DNA of 40,141 nt from an uncultured Candidatus Saccharibacteria bacterium (GCA_946186455.1 CAMHNK010000004.1:1-40141), one strand, 5' to 3'; positions 15,992 through 24,244 are shown, numbered from the stretch's first letter. Numbers and translations are program-made. The notes: a model not told the origin generated them from the letters alone.

Positions 15992-16969
15992 TTAACCTCT
16001 AGGTGGTTCGCCATCTGGCTCGCCGAGTAGTTTCTTAGACTTAATCTCATAGCGGCGGCCATTCACTGGCGACACATAATAATCTTCGTTGAGTAAATTC
16101 ACAAACATCGTGAGATCTTTATCATCCATGATGATAATTGATCCGTCATCGTCCGTCATCAGCTCAAGTTGCATCTCATCAGCGTAATCGAGGAGCTTAT
16201 CTTGTGGCATTTCTTCGGCGATATCCATTGCCTGAAGCTTTTTTAGTACCGGTTTCTTATCTTGAAGGAGACCATCGAGGGTTAAACCTTCCGCAAATGA
16301 CAACTTATATTTATCCGTTAGTTCTTTAGCTTTAGCCTCGGCAATCACTTGAGATTTATAATCGTATTGGAATAAATTCTCAAACTTAGCCTGGTTAAAT
16401 ACAATAATATTACCATCGACGATTGCGACTTGATTATCATCCGGCATTTTAAGAGCGATTTCAGCCGAAAACGGCTCGAAGCTTTCACCATTAATCTCCC
16501 AAGAAGAGGTACCTTTAAGGGCGGATGAAGCGGAAATAATCTTCGCAATATAGAAAGTTTTCATTCCAGATTCACCTGGATAAGTGAATTTAGCGATAAT
16601 CCCTTTAACTTTCTTAAAGTCATATTCATTTTCGGAGAAATAATCAATGTCTTTGTATTCGTTCTCAATTAAGTGCACCAAAGTCTCAGCGCGGCCCACC
16701 TTGGAAAGGGAAGTACGATAAATCACCTTCTCTTCACCATCGGCCTTCTCGTATTCGCGGCACTCGAGCCCCTTATCGGCCTCTTCAATGATGTAATGGA
16801 TCGCCTCTTGCATGAACATCGATTTCACCGCACCGGTGAGTTTGTCCGAGTATTTAATCTTATATGGCGTGTAATTCTTATTAAACAAAAACAGCTCTGC
16901 TGAAACGTTGTTTTTTACCTCATCAATCTCGTTCGCCCAGAGAAAGACGTCAAACGGTTCGTTTTCCAT
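15992..16969 (-). CDS. DUF4868 / KwaB-like protein (tentative)
   Basis: 325 residues from the ATG at 16969. The ORF track begins at a GTG (MEII), which is part of the SD GTGGAG. There is no signal peptide or membrane segment. The central segment VAIVDGNIIVFNQAKFENLFQYDYKSQVIAEAKAKELTDK has the pattern I recall for DUF4868, the family of KwaB from the Kiwa anti-phage system: a short strand pair ending in FE--F-Y followed by a helix. I cannot confirm by search. The small membrane partner KwaA is not adjacent; neighbours are a CYTH-like gene and the structured region before rsmH. The protein is acidic. Treat the family call as a hypothesis. Confidence 0.5.
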   Translation of the reverse strand: MENEPFDVFLWANEIDEVKNNVSAELFLFNKNYTPYKIKYSDKLTGAVKSMFMQEAIHYIIEEADKGLECREYEKADGEEKVIYRTSLSKVGRAETLVHLIENEYKDIDYFSENEYDFKKVKGIIAKFTYPGESGMKTFYIAKIISASSALKGTSSWEINGESFEPFSAEIALKMPDDNQVAIVDGNIIVFNQAKFENLFQYDYKSQVIAEAKAKELTDKYKLSFAEGLTLDGLLQDKKPVLKKLQAMDIAEEMPQDKLLDYADEMQLELMTDDDGSIIIMDDKDLTMFVNLLNEDYYVSPVNGRRYEIKSKKLLGEPDGEPPRG

Positions 16970-16993
16970 GATTATCTCCACTTATTTGAAGTC

Positions 16994-17002
16994 ATTATAG
17001 CA
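16994..17002 (-). promoter_or_regulatory. Extended -10 (TGCTATAAT) of the DUF4868-like gene
   Basis: Minus-strand TGCTATAAT, leader about 20 nt with SD GTGGAG. Confidence 0.75.
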
Positions 17003-17246
17003 CAAATCCCGAATTTACCAAATTTCCTCTGTTTGTTCGGTTTTTACACCACAAAATTAAAACAAATGCAATAACACGTGTTCGGTTTTTTAACAGGGGA
17101 GTTGTCCACAACTTGTGCAAAACTATAGGATCAAAAAAATCTAAAAAAAGTCTAAAAAAGCTCTTGCTTTTTATTAGAAAGTAGTATAAACTAGAGTCAA
17201 GTGGAAATCATACATAAACACCACAAACAAACAGCACATTAAAAAA
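17003..17246. other. Non-coding stretch upstream of the rsmH structured element
   Basis: No ORF of note. It contains two copies of the word TTCGGTTTTT (near 17035 and 17084), one AACAGGGG, and the inverted repeat AGTTGTCCACAACT (17100-17113), whose centre TTGTCCACA differs by one base from the DnaA box TTATCCACA. A possible promoter reads TTGCTT (17164) and TATAAA (17185) but with a 15-nt spacer. It could drive an RNA running into the element at 17247. Confidence 0.4.
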
Positions 17247-17515
17247 GTTTGAGATCGGCCAACTAGGAGCTTTAGCACGCATTAATTTGTAGCGAGATGC
17301 GTCAAAACAATCGTGTGCACCTTCCTCAAAAACACACCTCCCAATAAAACTCTATAGACCAATAGGTCAATCTAATTAACACAATAAGTCTCTCAACGGC
17401 TGCGATTATATGATTAGCTTCGCGCTGGTACAATCGTGGTAGATTCATTGTGAAAATCAAACAAAAATCATAACAGAAACAAAAATGCTAAGTTTCTAGT
17501 TGATCGGTCTCAAAC
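17247..17515. ncRNA. Candidate structured RNA closed by a 20-bp terminal stem
   Basis: GTTTGAGATCGGCCAACTAG at 17247-17266 pairs with CTAGTTGATCGGTCTCAAAC at 17496-17515: 17 Watson-Crick pairs, two G-U and one mismatch. After a small internal loop the pairing continues with TTAGCA / TGCTAA. Inside are ACGCAT...ATGCGT (near 17277-17302) and GACC AATA GGTC (near 17357). There is no long ORF in it. The region ends 5 nt before the -10 box of rsmH, so it is not part of the leaderless rsmH mRNA. It lacks the GAGGAAAGUCC core of RNase P RNA, a tRNA-like end as in tmRNA, and the GGAA/AGCAG core of SRP RNA. Strand and identity are unknown. Confidence 0.6.
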
Positions 17516-17519
17516 AATG

Positions 17520-17525
17520 TATAAT
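17520..17525 (+). promoter_or_regulatory. -10 box TATAAT, leaderless rsmH promoter
   Basis: TATAAT, six bases (ATTGGT), ATG at 17532. The -35 is poor, and its place is taken by the 3' arm of the 17247-17515 stem. Confidence 0.7.
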
Positions 17526-17531
17526 ATTGGT

Positions 17532-18404
17532 ATGGAGAACCAACATATCCCTGTACTAATGTCTGAAGTGTTAGCAAACCTTAACCCCAGACCAGGCGAA
17601 AAATATTTAGATCTAACCGCTGGCCTCGGTGGGCACGCTAAGTCAATTTTGGATGTAACACTGAATTATAAAGAATCGGTTTTGGTTGACCGCGATGAAT
17701 TTGCAATAGCTCATCTAAAGCAAAAATTCAAAGAGGGAATCGAGATCATAAACACAGACTTTTATGGCGCAGTGCTACAGTTAATTGAGTGTGGAAAAAC
17801 TTTTGACATTATACTCGCTGATTTTGGTGTCTCATCGCCGCAACTAGACAATGGGGAACGTGGCTTTTCTTTTAAGAACGACGGACCACTAGATATGCGG
17901 ATGGATCGGCGCCAGGCCTTGACAGCAGATGAAATTGTCAATCACTGGAGCGAAAAAAACCTTGCGGAAATCTTTGCGAAATATGGAGAAGAGAAACCCG
18001 GTCACGCAAGGCTCTTAGCACGGGAAATAGTACATGAGCGCCCGATCAAATCAACCGCAGAACTTGCCAGTATCATAGCCAGTAAGTCCAGACACTCTTC
18101 CATCCACCCAGCTACGAAAATCTTCCAAGCCATTCGGATAGTAGTAAACGACGAACTGACAGAGATTGAAAAAACTCTGCCTCTTCTACCGAAACTACTA
18201 AATAAAGATGGTAGGGTCGGCATCATCACCTTCCATAGCCTCGAAGATCGCCTTGTCAAAGACTTTTTTAGGGAGGCCTCAAGCCACGGTGAAGAATCTG
18301 AACTTCGTCTAGTTAATAAAAAACCAATTGAAGCGGCAAAACCGGAGTTAGTTATCAACCCGCGTTCTAGAAGCGCCAAATTGCGAGTAGCAGCGCGGAA
18401 TTGA
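17532..18404 (+). CDS. rsmH: 16S rRNA m4C1402 methyltransferase RsmH (MraW)
   Basis: 290 residues from ATG 17532; the ORF-track start MYNIG is the -10 box. HIPVLMSEVL is the family start; YLDLTAGLGGHA is the SAM-binding motif; DIILADFGVSSPQLDNGERGFSF and DMRMD are hallmark motifs; the end has FHSLEDRLVKDFF and NPRSRSAKLR. It N4-methylates C1402 in 16S rRNA at the P site. In most bacteria it follows mraZ at the head of the dcw cluster; here no mraZ is seen and a structured element sits in its place. It stops with TGA, which shows that TGA is a stop codon in this genome. Confidence 0.97.
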   Translation: MENQHIPVLMSEVLANLNPRPGEKYLDLTAGLGGHAKSILDVTLNYKESVLVDRDEFAIAHLKQKFKEGIEIINTDFYGAVLQLIECGKTFDIILADFGVSSPQLDNGERGFSFKNDGPLDMRMDRRQALTADEIVNHWSEKNLAEIFAKYGEEKPGHARLLAREIVHERPIKSTAELASIIASKSRHSSIHPATKIFQAIRIVVNDELTEIEKTLPLLPKLLNKDGRVGIITFHSLEDRLVKDFFREASSHGEESELRLVNKKPIEAAKPELVINPRSRSAKLRVAARN

Positions 18405-18442
18405 TAAAACAAAAAATAAAAACAAAATAAAAGGAGGCAATT

Positions 18443-18508
18443 ATGCCAAAGCAAATTTTAATTGCGAACAAATCTCGCAAACAAATCATCAAAGTCAACT
18501 TCCGCTAG
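18443..18508 (+). CDS. 21-codon ORF, possible leader peptide
   Basis: Too short for the ORF track. ATG at 18443 has the strong SD AAGGAGG 5 nt upstream and encodes MPKQILIANKSRKQIIKVNFR, a basic peptide ending in TAG at 18506-18508. The stop codon overlaps the start of a stacked hairpin (GTCTTT ... AAAGAC), so a ribosome finishing this ORF would open the stem. It lies between rsmH and ftsL in the same orientation. The peptide resembles nothing I know. A cis-acting leader function is inferred from the position. Confidence 0.6.
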   Translation: MPKQILIANKSRKQIIKVNFR

Positions 18509-18680
18509 TCTTTCCGCTGGGCGGGGAAACACAAACCCGCCCAGATTCTAAAGACCAGTGACATGGGCCTTCGGGTCCGCCAAAACTTAGAGTTTTTCAC
18601 GAGAGTGTGAAGTGTATGACCTTCCCGGGCAAGCTTTTATGGGTCACTTATAGCTCTGCTCATAAAAGCCCCGGACTAAG
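18508..18680 (+). promoter_or_regulatory. Pseudoknotted structured RNA region before ftsL
   Basis: Directly after the 21-codon ORF: stacked stems GTCTTT/AAAGAC (18508-18513/18550-18555) and CTGGGCGGG/CCCGCCCAG (18517-18525/18536-18544); a UUCG-capped stem GGGCC/GGTCC (18565-18578); then a domain closed by CTTAG/CTAAG (18586-18590/18676-18680) with TTCAC/GTGAA, CCGGG/CCCGG and a 9-bp GCTTTTATG/CATAAAAGC. TGACC (18617-18621) pairs with GGTCA (18642-18646) in the loop of the last helix, forming an H-type pseudoknot. No known riboswitch core was recognised. An A-rich unstructured stretch of about 70 nt follows to ftsL. Confidence 0.65.
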
Positions 18681-18750
18681 AATACAAAAACCCTAAAAAC
18701 AAATACAAAAACAAAAGATATTATTAAACAAGCGAGGATAAAAACAAAAA

Positions 18751-19095
18751 ATGATCAGTCAAACATACGTGTCGAGGAGAGAGGCGAGTGCTGGATTTGT
18801 CCGAAATCGCAACATTGTCCGTCACACCAAAAGAAATCTCGGTTCCATTTCACAGACTATTATTGTTGCCATGCTTACGCTTGTATTCGGACTAATTTAT
18901 GTAGCCGAGGGGACCAAAGCTACCAGTCTTGATTATCAAATCTCTGACGTTGAATCTGAAATTTCTGAAATGACCGCCCGTCGTGACGATCTCGCTGTAG
19001 AAAAAGCGCGCCTCACCTCTGTCGTCGCAGCCAAAAATAGCACTGTTGCTGCCGCCATGGAAGACGCCGTGGTGACGGGTTATGTCGCGGATTAA
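18751..19095 (+). CDS. ftsL: FtsL-like division protein
   Basis: 114 residues: a basic cytoplasmic N-terminus (SRREASAGFVRNRNIVRHTKRNLG), one membrane segment (TIIVAMLTLVFGLIYVA, about 36-52) and a short heptad-type coiled coil (YQISDVESEISEMTARRDDLAVEKARLTSV). This topology and its place directly before ftsI match FtsL, which with FtsB and FtsQ holds and activates the FtsW-FtsI septal synthase. Sequence similarity is weak, as usual for FtsL, so the call rests on topology and synteny. SD GCGAGGA is 12 nt upstream. The 3' end overlaps the ftsI start by 14 nt. Confidence 0.8.
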   Translation: MISQTYVSRREASAGFVRNRNIVRHTKRNLGSISQTIIVAMLTLVFGLIYVAEGTKATSLDYQISDVESEISEMTARRDDLAVEKARLTSVVAAKNSTVAAAMEDAVVTGYVAD

Positions 19096-20812
19096 TTTAT
19101 TAAAGAAAATTGTTTTTGTCGCATTAGCGATTATTGCTGTGCGGCTATTTTTTATCCAAATCATCGAGCACGACATGTGGGTGGCAAAGGCCAACGACCA
19201 ACACACTTTAGTTGAAACCATCACGCCAAAGCGTGGCGAAATTTACATGATGGATCATAACGAGCCAGTCGCCGTCGTCTTAAATCAAACCGTTTATTCA
19301 GTGATTATTGACCCAGCTGTCACCGAAAAAGACAAGATTAAAGCTGCGCTCGAAACTCACGCCAAGAATTATATTACGGCGAATCTCGACGAAATCTACG
19401 AAATTGAAGGACTGAGATATTATATAGTGGCAAAAAACGTGCCATACACAAACGCCGTTGAAATTGCCGAAGAGGGCATTAGCTCCGTCTGGCTCAAAGA
19501 GGGCAACGCCCGCGTCTATCCAGAAGGCGAAATGGCCTCCACGACGCTTGGCTTCGTCAATGCCGATGGCCTTGGCCAATATGGTGTCGAAGGGTCACTT
19601 AACACACTTTTGACCGGCAAAGAGGGAACATTGAAGACTATCGCAGACGTCAACAAAGTCGCTCTCTCGATCGGTAAAGATAACGTCAAAATCCCAGCCG
19701 AAGATGGTAAAGACGTCGTGTTAAGCATTGATCGAAACTTTGAAAAAGGCGTTGAAGAGCATGGCATGAACGCCGTAAACGGCACTCAAGCCGACCATGC
19801 CGCCATCCTGGTGATGAACCCAAACACTGGCGAAGTCGTCGCTATGGCGACACTGCCAAACTATAACCCAGCAAACTATGGTATGGTAAAAGACGCCTCC
19901 GCCTACATCAACCAAACCACCGAAGTCCCATACGAACCGGCCTCTATCTGCAAGACCTTCACTTATTCCGCTGCCATTAACGAAGGTAAAATGACTCCAG
20001 ACACTACTTATAATAATAAACACTACGAAATCGTCGATGGCTGGAAGATTTGGAACGCTGAAACCCGTTCTAAGCTTTACGGCACGATTTCGATGCGTGA
20101 TGCGCTTTATTGGTCGCTTAACACTGGCTCCATCCACGCTCTGAAACTCCTCGGCGACAACCCAGAATCCATTACTCAGGCGGGTAGGGAAAAGCTTTAC
20201 GACTACTATCATAATAAATTCCGCCTTGGCCAAGCTACTGGTATCGAGCTTATCGAAGCTGAAGGCTATATCGAAGATCCAAACGAAGGCTGGGGTCGCG
20301 ATTCGACCTACGCCAACATGACTTTCGGCCAGAACCTCGGTATCACCATGATTCAGACCGCCACGGCTTTCTCCGCCGTTGTGAATGGTGGCTACTGGCG
20401 CACTCCGACCGTCGTCAAAGGTACGCTTGAAAATGGCACTATTAAGCCACTAAACAACGAAAAAGTCTCTGAGCAAATCCTCTCCGCTGAAACCAGCGCC
20501 ACTATGCGTGAACTCTTAATGAATAACCGTAGTTGGAAGGTCCGTAATGGTACCGATCGCGCCGGTTATTCTATCGGTGGTAAAACTGGTACCGCCCAGG
20601 TAATCGTCGACGGCTCTTATGATAATGAAATGAATAACCTCATTGGCTCCTATATGGGCTTCGTTGGTACTGCTGGCGAACTTCCACAATATGTCGTCAT
20701 GGTCAAGATGTGGGGCGAGGGCAAAGCCATCGGCTCCGGTGACGCCATGAATCTCTTTGATAATTTATCCCGTTACATTATTGATTACTATAAAATCAAA
20801 CCGAAAGCGTAG
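19082..20812 (+). CDS. ftsI: Peptidoglycan D,D-transpeptidase FtsI (PBP3, class B)
   Basis: 576 residues. An N-terminal membrane anchor (IVFVALAIIAVRLFFIQII, about 7-25) precedes the pedestal domain (RGEIYMMDHNEPVAV) and the transpeptidase domain. The active-site motifs are PASICKTF (SxxK, Ser near 289), SLN (YWSLNTGS) and KTG (GGKTGTAQV, near 500). It crosslinks septal peptidoglycan in the periplasm together with FtsW. The C-terminus lacks a PASTA domain. Length and motif spacing are normal. It overlaps ftsL and its TAG stop directly abuts the -10 box of mraY. Confidence 0.96.
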   Translation: MSRINLLKKIVFVALAIIAVRLFFIQIIEHDMWVAKANDQHTLVETITPKRGEIYMMDHNEPVAVVLNQTVYSVIIDPAVTEKDKIKAALETHAKNYITANLDEIYEIEGLRYYIVAKNVPYTNAVEIAEEGISSVWLKEGNARVYPEGEMASTTLGFVNADGLGQYGVEGSLNTLLTGKEGTLKTIADVNKVALSIGKDNVKIPAEDGKDVVLSIDRNFEKGVEEHGMNAVNGTQADHAAILVMNPNTGEVVAMATLPNYNPANYGMVKDASAYINQTTEVPYEPASICKTFTYSAAINEGKMTPDTTYNNKHYEIVDGWKIWNAETRSKLYGTISMRDALYWSLNTGSIHALKLLGDNPESITQAGREKLYDYYHNKFRLGQATGIELIEAEGYIEDPNEGWGRDSTYANMTFGQNLGITMIQTATAFSAVVNGGYWRTPTVVKGTLENGTIKPLNNEKVSEQILSAETSATMRELLMNNRSWKVRNGTDRAGYSIGGKTGTAQVIVDGSYDNEMNNLIGSYMGFVGTAGELPQYVVMVKMWGEGKAIGSGDAMNLFDNLSRYIIDYYKIKPKA

Positions 20813-20818
20813 TATAAT
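20813..20818 (+). promoter_or_regulatory. -10 box TATAAT, leaderless internal mraY promoter
   Basis: The stop codon of ftsI (TAG, 20810-20812) is followed at once by TATAAT, six bases and the mraY ATG. No SD exists, so mraY seems to need its own leaderless start inside the cluster. Confidence 0.7.
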
Positions 20819-20824
20819 ATATAT

Positions 20825-21847
20825 ATGAGTATTAATGACGAAATGTTTTATGGGCTATTACTCGCGCTGACAGCTTTTCTTTTGTCCATGCTCTTAACGC
20901 CTGTTTATACCTACGTTGCTTATAAATATAAATTCTGGAAAAAGCAGAAAAAGACCACCGTGGACGGGGAAGCACTCCCGGTCATGACCAAACTTCACGC
21001 CCACAAATTCAAACACACCTTCCCGACTATGGCCGGCCTAATTGGTGTGGTTGTCGTTACGCTCGTCACTTGGATTTTTAACCTCGATCGTGGTCAAACT
21101 TGGCTACCACTCGTCGGGTTCCTCGGCGGTTCTTTCGTCGGTGTCATCGATGATTCTATCAACATCTTCGGCTCTGGTCGTGGTGCGGCCGGTCTCCGTG
21201 GGCCAGTGAAATTCTTCTTAATTACGGTTGTTGGTCTTATCCTTGGTTGGTTCTTCGCCTTCAAACTCGGCTGGACCAGCATTAATGTCCCATTCCTCGG
21301 TGACTGGGAGCTTGGCGCCTTCGCCATGATGCTCATCTTCGCCTTTGCCGTCGTCGCAACCTCAAACGCTGTTAATATCACCGATGGTCTTGACGGCCTT
21401 TCCGGTGGCCTCGCCATGTTAGCTTACGGTGCCTTTGGTGTAATTGCGATGTTCCAGGGTAAAATGCTATTATTTGGCTTTTGTATGACTGTCGTTGGCT
21501 GGCTTCTTTCTTACATTTGGTTCAACGTGCCACCAGCTCGTTTTATGATGGGTGATACCGGCTCCTTCGCACTTGGCGCCGGCCTCGGCATTGTTTCAAT
21601 GATGACCAATTCATTCTTACTCCTTCCAATTATCGGCCTCATGTTCGTGATTGAAACCGGCTCCAGCCTAATCCAACTCATCAGTAAGAGGTTCTTCCAT
21701 AAAAAAATCTTTATCTCCGCCCCGCTTCATCATCATCTCGAAGCTAAAGGTTGGGGTGAAGCGAAGATTGTGATGCGTTTCTGGATTATTGCCGGCGTCT
21801 GTGCATTTGTAGGCATCTTTCTCGCTGCCGTCGGAGGCGCCATCTAG
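20825..21847 (+). CDS. mraY: Phospho-N-acetylmuramoyl-pentapeptide transferase MraY
   Basis: 340 residues, about ten membrane segments. Family motifs: KLHAHKFKHTFPTMAG near the N-terminus, GVIDDSINI (the DDxxN-type metal site), NITDGLDGLSGG (catalytic loop), MGDTGS, and the histidine loop APLHHHLEAKGW. It transfers phospho-MurNAc-pentapeptide to undecaprenyl phosphate, making lipid I, the first membrane step of peptidoglycan synthesis. The last base of its TAG stop is the first base of the GTG start of ftsW. Confidence 0.97.
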   Translation: MSINDEMFYGLLLALTAFLLSMLLTPVYTYVAYKYKFWKKQKKTTVDGEALPVMTKLHAHKFKHTFPTMAGLIGVVVVTLVTWIFNLDRGQTWLPLVGFLGGSFVGVIDDSINIFGSGRGAAGLRGPVKFFLITVVGLILGWFFAFKLGWTSINVPFLGDWELGAFAMMLIFAFAVVATSNAVNITDGLDGLSGGLAMLAYGAFGVIAMFQGKMLLFGFCMTVVGWLLSYIWFNVPPARFMMGDTGSFALGAGLGIVSMMTNSFLLLPIIGLMFVIETGSSLIQLISKRFFHKKIFISAPLHHHLEAKGWGEAKIVMRFWIIAGVCAFVGIFLAAVGGAI

Positions 21848-23073
21848 TGAACCGTAAACATAAATCCGATCTCGGGATTTTGTTTGCTACACTTGGACTT
21901 ATGATTCTGGGTTTAATCGTGATTTATGCGATTGGCCCGATGCGTGCGAACGTCTTAAATTCAACTTACGGCACAAACTATGGTGCTAATGACTTCTTTT
22001 TCGGTCAACTCCGCTCTGTCGCACTTTCACTTGCGGCTTTTTTCTTAGCCTTTAAAGTTATCCCTTACGATTTAGTCAAAAAATGTGCCAAACCGGCTAT
22101 TATTATCGCGCTATTTTTATCTGTTTTACTCTGGATTTTAGCCCAGTCCGGTTCCTCACTTGCAAAATGCGAACTCGGTGAATGCCGTTGGTACAATCTT
22201 GGTCCGGTCAGCTTCCAGCCAGCCGAATTCTTGAAACTTGCCATGGCGATTTACCTCGCAGATTTTCTAGACCGTAAAAAAGAAGAGGGAAGCATCGGTA
22301 AATTCAAAGAATTCTGGGTGCCACTCATCATTGTTTGTGGCCTCGCCCTCGGCCTTGTCGTCGTTGCTCAAGGCGATCTCGGCACTGGTGTTGCTCTAAT
22401 GGCAATTATTTTAGGCGCGCTTCTTGTCTCCGGTGTTTCGGCGAAACAATACATCATTATGCTTGCAATTATTATCGCCGTCGCCGTTGGCGCTGTGGCG
22501 ACTTCTAGTCACCGTATGCAACGTATTAACGCTTGGATCGATACGATTTCAGGGGCCGAGGTTTCCGATTCAACCTACCACATCGAAAACGCCATGCTCG
22601 CCATCGGTACCGGTGGGTTCTTTGGTGTCGGCATCGGTAATTCCGTCCAAGCCACCGGCTATCTCCCAGAATCCATCAACGACTCCGTCTTCGCCATCAT
22701 GGGTGAAACCTTTGGTTTCGTCGGGCTATTCGTGATTATCGCCGTCTTTGGTGCCATGTTAATCCGTATGTTAAAGGTCGCCGAGCATACGCCCGGACGC
22801 AATGAACGGTATTACATTGTCGCCGTTTTCGCTTGGACACTTGCTCAAGTGGCGGTCAATATTATGGCGATGACCGGTCTCGTTCCGGTCACTGGTATCA
22901 CCTTACCACTCCTGTCGTATGGCGGTACAAGCATGATCTTTATCTCGTTCGCAATCGGCCTCGTTTTACAACTTTCATGCTATACTAGTAGAGAGGTAAT
23001 CAAAAATGAAGATATTAGTAGTCGGCGGGGGGTCGGGCGGACACATTACTCCAGCCGTCGCCGTCGTTCGTGA
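21847..23073 (+). CDS. ftsW: SEDS peptidoglycan glycosyltransferase FtsW
   Basis: 408 residues, ten membrane segments. SEDS signatures include FQPAEFLKLAMAIYLADFL, AQGDLGTG, RINAW, GIGNSVQATGYLPESINDSVFAIMGETFGFVG and the end motif LPLLSYGGTSM. It polymerises glycan strands from lipid II and pairs with FtsI. The start is GTG (21847) with GGAGG 9 nt upstream inside mraY. It could also be called RodA, but the place next to ftsI, mraY and murG favours FtsW. The 3' end overlaps murG by 68 nt in another frame. Confidence 0.94.
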   Translation: MNRKHKSDLGILFATLGLMILGLIVIYAIGPMRANVLNSTYGTNYGANDFFFGQLRSVALSLAAFFLAFKVIPYDLVKKCAKPAIIIALFLSVLLWILAQSGSSLAKCELGECRWYNLGPVSFQPAEFLKLAMAIYLADFLDRKKEEGSIGKFKEFWVPLIIVCGLALGLVVVAQGDLGTGVALMAIILGALLVSGVSAKQYIIMLAIIIAVAVGAVATSSHRMQRINAWIDTISGAEVSDSTYHIENAMLAIGTGGFFGVGIGNSVQATGYLPESINDSVFAIMGETFGFVGLFVIIAVFGAMLIRMLKVAEHTPGRNERYYIVAVFAWTLAQVAVNIMAMTGLVPVTGITLPLLSYGGTSMIFISFAIGLVLQLSCYTSREVIKNEDISSRRGVGRTHYSSRRRRS

Positions 23074-24244
23074 GATTCTAGAGCAAAAACCGCGTACCAA
23101 AATTGAATTTTGGACTGATTTTAAATACTATAAAAATGTCACCAAACTCACTACCGAACTCGGCGTTTCTTGGGCGGACGCCCACGAAAAGAAGAAGGGA
23201 AGCTTCATTCGTGTTCGTCGTCTCCCAGCTGGTAAATTCCACCGCTATTCCGGTTGGTCCTTCAAAGATTATTTTGTCCACATCGACATCACGATTAAAG
23301 ATCTCATTTTTGGTAATATCTTCGGCTTCTTCGGCTTTATCACCGGCCTTATCACTTGTTTCTTCCGCCTAGTTCGTAAAGCCACTCGTCCGAATGTGAT
23401 TTTCTTAAAAGGTGGTTATGTCGGCCTACCGGTTGGTTTAATGGCGAGACTATTCAAAATCCCATACGTAATTCACGAATCCGACGCCGTCGCCGGTCTC
23501 GCAAACCGCATTCTTATGAAAAAAGCTTCGAAAGTCGCCTTTGGTATTCCACCATCCGACGAAGTTTTAGAAGCCCATCAGAGTTACGTTTGGACCGGCA
23601 TTCCGGTTGGTCCAGAATTTAAATCTGTCAGTGGCACAAAGGCGATGTCGCTTAAAAAAGCCTTCTCCTTTAACGAAGATAAGCCACTCGTCGTGATTAC
23701 TGGCGGTTCACAGGGTTCCGAAAACTTAAACGAAGCCACTCGTGTCATCCTTCCGGAACTCCTCAAGATTACTTCCGTTGGCCTCGTCGCCGGTCGTAAG
23801 CACTACGAAGATATGGTCGACTTAAAGCGCTATGAAAACTGGGAGAACGCCTCCCTTGAATCGAACTTCCGCATGTGGGAATTCAATACCACGATGAACG
23901 AGTTAATGGGCGCCGCCGATGTAGTCGTTTCTCGCGCCGGTGCTACCACGATTGCTGAGCTTGCCGCGCTTAAAAAAGCCGTCATTCTCGTCCCGTTTGA
24001 GCGTTTACCAGGCAGCCACCAAGTTCGCAACGCTGAACGCCTCAAAGCTTCTGGCGCCGTTGCCGTTCTTAACGATTCCGAAATGATGGAAGATCCAAAT
24101 AAACTCTTAGAAATCATTCGTCATTTAATTAAATCTCCGCGTGAGCGTGCCGACATGGCCGATGCTCTCCATAAAGAAGCCCGTGCCGATGCCGCCTCCC
24201 GTCTTGCTGAAATAATTCTTGGGGTGGCTTCTAGTGAAACATAA
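23006..24244 (+). CDS. murG: UDP-GlcNAc--lipid I GlcNAc transferase MurG
   Basis: 412 residues. VVGGGSGGHITPAVAVV is the diphosphate-binding G-loop 1 of the GT-B fold; KGGYVGLPVGLMA and HESDAVAGLANRIL are the acceptor-side motifs; TGGSQGSENLNE and SRAGATTIAELAALKK form the UDP-GlcNAc site. It converts lipid I to lipid II at the inner face of the membrane. It is some 50 residues longer than typical, with an insertion near 95-125 that is hydrophobic (FGNIFGFFGFITGLITCFFRLV) and may deepen membrane contact. SD GAGAGG is 10 nt upstream of ATG, inside ftsW. Confidence 0.96.
   Translation: MKILVVGGGSGGHITPAVAVVREILEQKPRTKIEFWTDFKYYKNVTKLTTELGVSWADAHEKKKGSFIRVRRLPAGKFHRYSGWSFKDYFVHIDITIKDLIFGNIFGFFGFITGLITCFFRLVRKATRPNVIFLKGGYVGLPVGLMARLFKIPYVIHESDAVAGLANRILMKKASKVAFGIPPSDEVLEAHQSYVWTGIPVGPEFKSVSGTKAMSLKKAFSFNEDKPLVVITGGSQGSENLNEATRVILPELLKITSVGLVAGRKHYEDMVDLKRYENWENASLESNFRMWEFNTTMNELMGAADVVVSRAGATTIAELAALKKAVILVPFERLPGSHQVRNAERLKASGAVAVLNDSEMMEDPNKLLEIIRHLIKSPRERADMADALHKEARADAASRLAEIILGVASSET

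Noticed and set aside
17100-17113. Possible oriC: AGTTGTCCACAACT contains a near DnaA box, and a reverse near-match TGTGGAAAA occurs near 24955
   Set aside because: Isolated one-mismatch boxes without a cluster, AT-rich unwinding element, or dnaA/dnaN nearby. Not enough for an origin call.
17247-17515. RNase P RNA, because ACAGAAAC and TAGATTCAT near the 3' end resemble its conserved regions V and IV
   Set aside because: The GAGGAAAGUCC core of region I, which must pair to form P4, is missing, and the partial matches are short and AT-rich.
17402-18404. Reassigned TGA codon (Gracilibacteria-type genetic code)
   Set aside because: rsmH ends properly at TGA at its expected C-terminus, and all other genes keep normal length with TGA read as stop.
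18443-18680. tmRNA, because a short ORF with an AN... stretch is followed by stems and a pseudoknot
   Set aside because: There is no tRNA-like acceptor or TpsiC sequence at either end, the ORF has its own SD and ATG, and the peptide does not end in an ALAA-type tag.
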